Below are positions 59,134 to 64,000 of a DNA stretch of 64,000 nt, piece by piece. Source of the stretch: Coptis chinensis (Eukaryota; Streptophyta; Magnoliopsida; Ranunculales; Ranunculaceae). A model generated the notes under the pieces. That model made no database searches. It had not been told where the DNA came from and saw nothing but the letters and a program-made list of their open reading frames with translations. The number at the start of each line of letters is the position of its first letter. Within the stretch, counting starts at the first letter, position 1. A program made the position numbers and the translations under genes. The stretch spans positions 94,500,001 to 94,564,000 of the forward strand of contig CM027383.1 in the NCBI GenBank assembly GCA_015680905.1, written 5' to 3'.

Positions 59134-59393
59134 TGTCAGTACCCTCCACTCTCAACCACTCGTGGCAGACCACGTGTCCATACTACAAGCAGGTCGTGCA
59201 TACAACCTAAGGTCATGTCGTCCAAACGACCTAGAAAACGTAACCGTTGCAAGCTAGTCAACAACATCATTAATGACAGATCATTATTTCGTAACGGAAG
59301 AAGTAAAAGCAATCATCAAGATAGCGCAAAAGGGGGATCTATGCCTATAAAAGGAGGCGTCTTCTCTATTCTCGAGGAAGGAGAGTGTAAAGC
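59134..59393 (+). repeat. Element E partial 3' LTR
   Basis: Matches the first 260 bp of the 5' LTR up to the GGAGAG after the TATA box; a different LTR-like sequence (F) starts immediately after. Confidence 0.88.
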
Positions 59394-60086
59394 CCGTATT
59401 TAAAATACGTATTTATTTATTAATTAATTAAATTATTTATTTAAAATTTGCTGGATTGGATTTGGGATAGGTGGGCCTGGTTTCTGGGCCCGAGTCTGTG
59501 TTGGGCTTGGGTTTCAAACCCAAGTATATAATCACATTGTTCTAGAGAATAGGGTTTTAAGAGAATAAAAAAATAATAAAAATGGAGGCAGAGCTAGAAA
59601 CTCGTTTGCTAGAGGGTGGAGTGCGACGGTTCGGACAATGAAGGATTGGTCGGGTTTTAATACAGGTGAGTAGCGTATTTTTGCTATTTCACCGAATTTA
59701 TAGTTTTTGTGTATCGGTGTATAGGTTTCTATTTTTTTTATACTGCTCATTATCTTGTTTTATTCGGCGTCGTGTTCGTCGGGTTGTTAAAACTCTAGTG
59801 AAATATCGGAATTGTAATTGAATTGTCGGAACTGTTGGAACTCGGAAGTCGTCAATGGCGGCGTCGCGAGTCCAACAGCAAGAAATCGTCCAGTTTTTAG
59901 TTGAACACTTATGATTATTTTTACTGTGTTGTGGGGTTGGTTTAGTATGTGGGTTTAGAATCATTTGTTAGGGGGCTGTTGAAGCTTTGAGGGAGGCGTC
60001 AATGGCGTCCCGAGCCCAAGATAAAGAAAACAACCTGCCGCTTGGTTTGACCTCATCTTTTGTGTGTTGTGGTTTTGTATGGGTTG
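59394..60086 (+). mobile_element. Element F: LTR-like sequence inserted in element E's 3' LTR
   Basis: Begins TGTAAAGCCCGTATTTAAAA, a TGTAA start common in plant Ty3 LTRs, has a TATATAATC box (about 59525), and carries a tandem-like pair of CGTCAATGGCG-containing units (about 59851 and 59998). No end or partner is seen because element C begins at 60087. Confidence 0.5.
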
Positions 60087-61625
60087 TGATAAAACATAAA
60101 AATGATAGTTTACCTACGAAATGAACGATGAAACTCAAAACGTAAGTAAACTAAAACTTATTATGTTGTCTATATTTATCAAAGTTGTCTACTCTCAATT
60201 CTATCGAAATAGAGTGGAGTAACAAATTCGTTCCACTCCTGGTTCTCTACCATGCGATGTTTTCTAGTCTAATTAATCGTTTTTAAGTCTAATGAGAGGT
60301 TTACGAGGAGAATTCTATACTACGATGCAACTACCCACAAGATGCAACTAGTCAACTATTAGAACAACTATAGGAATATTATGTTGATTCTATGATAAGG
60401 AGTTAGAGGGGGATTGATTCCACCTTAACTTGACTTAATCCTACTAATCCATTTAATCGTCAGTAATCCGAATTGAATCGCTTCTTAACAACCTGGTTAC
60501 TCCTAATCCCTAATTACACATGGCATTTCTACCAATTTATAACTAGCATGTGAATGATTACACCCATTCTCATAGTGAACTAATCATTTCTAGAGTGGAA
60601 AGGAAATTACGATGACTCTACGATAATCGGAATCAAGCTTTCATCAAGGCTTCTCAACCCCCTCTAATGGAGGTTTAGCCGAGAATCATCACGCTATCAT
60701 TCCCAATCAAATTCAACAAGACATGATATAAAGATTTGAACTTTACTTGTTTAAACTCAATTCAAAACTACTCATGCAATAATTGAATTAAACTAATAAT
60801 GACAAATAAGTAAATCTAATAATTGAACTAAATAAGTAAATGGAAAATGAAACTAGATTATCAAGAACACGATTTTATTAATCTAATGAACAATAAAAAA
60901 TAATGATTCAATACTCGAGAAATAAACTAATTAATTAATCTAAAAATAGATCTAGAACAAGATATGAAAAACTAATTAATTAACTAATTGAAATTCTAAA
61001 ACTAAGTTCTAAAACTAATTAATGGAGGCTAACTAATCTAGGTCTAACTATCTACCATTAACAAAGAGTCAAGCTCTTGTTTTTATACTTTTAGATCCAA
61101 AAATCGTACATGGGCTTGGAGCCATGTTTTGGGCCAGAGAATCAGGCCCAAAACCCAATTCTTTCGGTCCAAAAAGGCCTCTTCAGCTGCAGTTGGCTTT
61201 AACAGACTTTTCGTCTACTTCTACTCCTCTGATTAGGTCAAGGATTAGACCATTGGAAAGCACTTTCCGAGCCGGTCGTTTTGACATAAGGTAGGCCCAA
61301 TTCCGAGGTCTGAGTCCAAAGATAAGGCCTTGGAAGTTCTCACGACTTTGTGGGTCAAGCTTTTTCAAGGCCGACTTTTCGTGTTTTGACCGGCTTTTTA
61401 AAGGCTTTGTCTTCTTGAATCTTGGCCTTTAATCACAGAACTCCTTAGTAACCGACCTTTGCTCCTTTATCTCGCTAAAGTGGCACATTTCTGCACATAA
61501 TGGACTTTGAAGCCTGAAATGCATAAAAACACGTAATCAATATTAACTCTTAATTATTACTCACATAATTGGTTCTAAAAGTATGATGGTTAAGGGGTTA
61601 AAACTACAGTTTTGGGCTCTTATCA
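60087..61625 (-). repeat. Element C 3' LTR
   Basis: About 1.54 kb, longer than element A's LTR. Similarity is clear near its 5' end (61050-61625), including GGGCCTACCTTATGTC. The middle (60240-60950) is more diverged. Confidence 0.8.
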
Positions 61626-63469
61626 AACCACCCCCAAACAGCATTTTGCTTGTCCTCAAGCAAAGATGAGAAATTAGAATAAGTGACCAAAAATGGAGTT
61701 CTATCTACTCTCGTTTCGCTGAGTGCGATTGCATTGACCATATGCAACAAGGCCTTAAACCACTAGGAATTCCCTAGTGGATGAGTTATAGCCTCGTGAG
61801 AGTTTTCCAGTGAAGGTACTCACAAACTTCTTCTATACTACAACAACTAAGAAATAAAACTATTGTTTCCTTATTCATGCTCTAAATTAACTATACCTCT
61901 CACTAGCAATGCATATAGAGTAATCAAGTCGAAACCTAAGCTAATATATGCATAATAATCAATCATCTACAATAAACATATATACAATGAGTAATACTGT
62001 GAAATGCCTAGCAGGTTCGTTTCTGAAACTCGGAATAGCGTCCTTAAGTAGGTTCTCACAATAATAGTCAAGATACAACACTCTGATTTTTCCACTCAAT
62101 CAAGTTTCGCTACTCCAGTGTGCAGTGGGCACACTTTACCTTACAATCTCAATGACAACAAGGAGCCGGAGTCGATCAAACACATCTGCCACTTACTATC
62201 ACACTAACCTATTCCTAATTGAGCTAGAGGTCTTTATTAGGTGTTGTGGGGATTAGGAGATGGTTTAAGAAGGAAGGAAATGGATATTCAAAAAGGACAA
62301 GTCTGAGATAATAGAGTCTTCATATTACTAGAGAAAACCTTGTTATTTACTTTTGCTTCCACACTTTGTTTCCATCCTTAGCCATATATTTTTTTTTTTT
62401 TTCTTTGGCTTGTGACTCCTTTTATTCTATTTTATTTTTTTGGAGTTTTTATTTTATTTCTATTTTTATTTTTCTTTTCTTTGGATGGAAACTTCTTTTC
62501 TTTATTTTCTGAAGCAATTAACTAACTTTTGTTTACAATGTTTTTTCTCTTCTTCTTTCTTCCTCATTCTATTCTCGGACTTATCTAAATTGGGTAGGTT
62601 GAATTTTTTATTTTGTTTTGTTTTGTAAATGAGGGGTAAAGGATTTGTGGTTTATGAAAGGCTAAAGAAAGGCTCGAGGGGCTTACTTTAGAGCGAAAAT
62701 AATTCATAGGTTTGAATTTCTGGCTATATCGATCCAAAGAGGGGCCTAAATTCTCGCTTAGGATATAGTTTAGTGATCAAGCAAGTGGACGTGTGATATC
62801 TCTATCCGGATTTTACTTCTCCCTTGTGTCATTTCTCAAATGTTTCGGCTCATATATAAGGCTTTTAGACTATATTCTCACAGATTTGTAGAATAAGTAC
62901 TCTATCCTAGATTTCAGAAACTTACTGCTAACAATCATAGATACTCATGTAATATATTTATAGATAGATGCAAAGATTATTACCTACATATTAACCTAAG
63001 TTTCTAAAAATTATTCTAATACAAAAGCTACGTGAGACTTCTAGATTATTAAGAGCATAGAGAAGGAAAACAATATCAGTATTCATAAGTGTATAGCATG
63101 AACTTATTTATTTATATTTTTGAAATTTTAAAATTTTAACTAGAAAACAAATGCATATTATACATATTTATATCCTAACAGATGCCTTAATTACACGTGT
63201 TTCTATGCCCCCCCCCCTCCCCCAAACAAGAAGCATGCTTTGTCCTCGAAGCATTTAAATAAAGAGGGTAGAAAAATACCATGGAAACGCGTGAAATTCT
63301 GGAACATCTGCAAAACAAGGTTAGAACGTACTAATATAGGAAATAAAAAACTGACGCAACTCTATAAGAGTTCCACCCATTATGGGGTTAACAAGAATCA
63401 AATTGCTTGAGACATAAGCAGACACTAACTAGAATTAAAACTTACCTTATCTCCCGCTTTATTCATCAT
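61626..63469 (-). mobile_element. Element C 3' non-coding region
   Basis: Reverse-complement counterpart of 33802-35625 in element A, ending at the polypurine tract next to the LTR. No reading frame is supported. Confidence 0.8.
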
Positions 63470-63962
63470 CCTCCTCATCCTCTTCTTCTATAAAGAAGTA
63501 AGGTTCCTTCGGCGATCCGCCATGCCATGATAATTTGCCGGGCTTCCATTTTATCATCTATTATTGCTAACCTATTAAGCACCACTTAGTCCGACGGGTG
63601 TAGGGTGCAACTCGATAAGGTTGTATCCTCCACCCTTGCCAAGTCATCATACACGAAAGATCGAATAATACTATTGGTGGGGTCGATGCGATTAATAATC
63701 CATAATCCAATCCGGAAACGTGTACAAAAAATAGGAAAGAAACATAGCATAATACGGAAATTAGAGCGGGCATAAGAAGATACTTATGCCTCATGCTATG
63801 GGCTCGGGCTAAACTAGACATCAAGGTTCTGGGAAGGTCATGGCACATACGTCCCGTGGCTAAAGCAAGAAAGACGCTGCAAGTGGCATCATTCATAGAA
63901 GAAAAACACCATTCCCCTAAAATGTTTAGCATGATCCAAAACATAACAGTTCCTATGTTCAT
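63470..63962 (-). mobile_element. Element C env-like region
   Basis: Minus-strand translation gives MNIGTVMFWIMLNILGEWCF, SLARAHSMRHKYLLMPA and MTWQGWRIQPYRVAPYT, parallel to element A (33360-33801) and, more distantly, to element B (MTMNMGTAMLFVLLNIMGDW). Confidence 0.8.
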
Positions 63963-64000
63963 GAACAGGCTACCAAAGGCGACGTTATAGTCCCCTTGGT

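Larger units (their letters stand above)
54624..59393 (+). mobile_element. Element E: Tat-type Ty3 element without pol
   Basis: A 432-bp 5' LTR (54624-55055) begins TGTCAGTACCCTC and contains ACTGGATACGTAGGCAGC, characteristic of Tat-branch LTRs. It is followed by a primer-site-like TTAGCGTCGCCTGCTGG and TTTTCTTGAGAAAAAAC. A purine tract AAGAAAGGGGGC precedes a partial 3' LTR (59134-59393). The interior has one 206-codon frame, two repeat arrays and an inserted solo LTR, but no protease, RT or integrase, so it is a large non-autonomous derivative. The two LTRs differ at about 9-10% of the 260 shared positions, mostly transitions, suggesting several million years. Confidence 0.85.
60087..64000 (-). 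mobile_element. Element C: Athila-type Ty3 element, 3' part only in the window
   Basis: The LTR at 60087-61625 begins, on the minus strand, TGATAAGAGCCCAAAACTGT exactly as in element A. It is preceded by the same purine-rich tract (complement of AACCACCCCCAAACAGC). The interior continues with the long 3' non-coding region and an env-like region near the window edge. Same family as element A, opposite strand; broken. Confidence 0.88.

Overview
The window is a gene-poor, repeat-dense stretch of a plant nuclear genome, probably a eudicot. The evidence is the AT-rich sequence, plant-type genes with GT-AG introns (sedoheptulose bisphosphatase, presequence protease, NAC, CUL1, GDSL lipase), Athila- and Tat-type Ty3 elements, a Helitron with captured genes, and several hAT- and Harbinger-type MITEs. 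Almost nothing is an intact host gene. The best candidate is a small mitochondrial ribosomal protein bL33 gene at about 2.8-4.5 kb on the minus strand.

Layout: (1) 0-10 kb: a Ty3 gag remnant joined directly to the 3' exons of a sedoheptulose-1,7-bisphosphatase (SBPase) pseudogene; the bL33m gene; a Ty3 integrase scrap; and a decayed presequence protease (PreP, M16C) gene whose middle has been inverted and duplicated into a large inverted repeat. (2) 10.2-13.6 kb: a Harbinger-like element (TSD TAA) carrying only a Myb/SANT reading frame, itself inserted in a small MITE. (3) 13.6-16.2 kb: non-coding sequence with one short tandem repeat and a possible LTR relic. (4) 16,189-24,341: an 8.15-kb Helitron with a recognisable 5'-TC end and a 3' hairpin-CTAG end inserted between A and T. 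It holds pieces of at least six unrelated host genes: CUL1, NAC, an AAA ATPase, an LRR receptor kinase, a NIPA-type Mg transporter and a GDSL lipase.

(5) 24,423-49,630: a large minus-strand Athila-type element (element B, TSD CCCTA), broken in several places. It is interrupted by a second, plus-strand Athila-type element (element A, 26,918-36,844, TSD AGTAT, two 1219-bp LTRs). (6) 49.6-54.6 kb: a tandem-repeat and TATA block, a Ty3 remnant split by a hAT MITE (TSD GGAAGAAC), an ATATCG-rich MITE, and a hAT-like element nested in another. (7) 54,624-59,393: a plus-strand Tat-type element (E) without pol, carrying two internal repeat arrays and an inserted solo LTR (TSD GAAAA). (8) From 59,394 to the edge: a further LTR piece (F), then the 3' end of a third Athila-type element (C) on the minus strand, cut by the window edge and closely related to A.

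The genes here do not form a pathway. The biological interest lies in how mobile DNA has copied, cut and recombined host exons: the Helitron's same-strand exon row with usable splice sites, the gag-SBPase junction, and the PreP palindrome. All identifications come from reading the translated sequence and recalling protein families; no database search was run.
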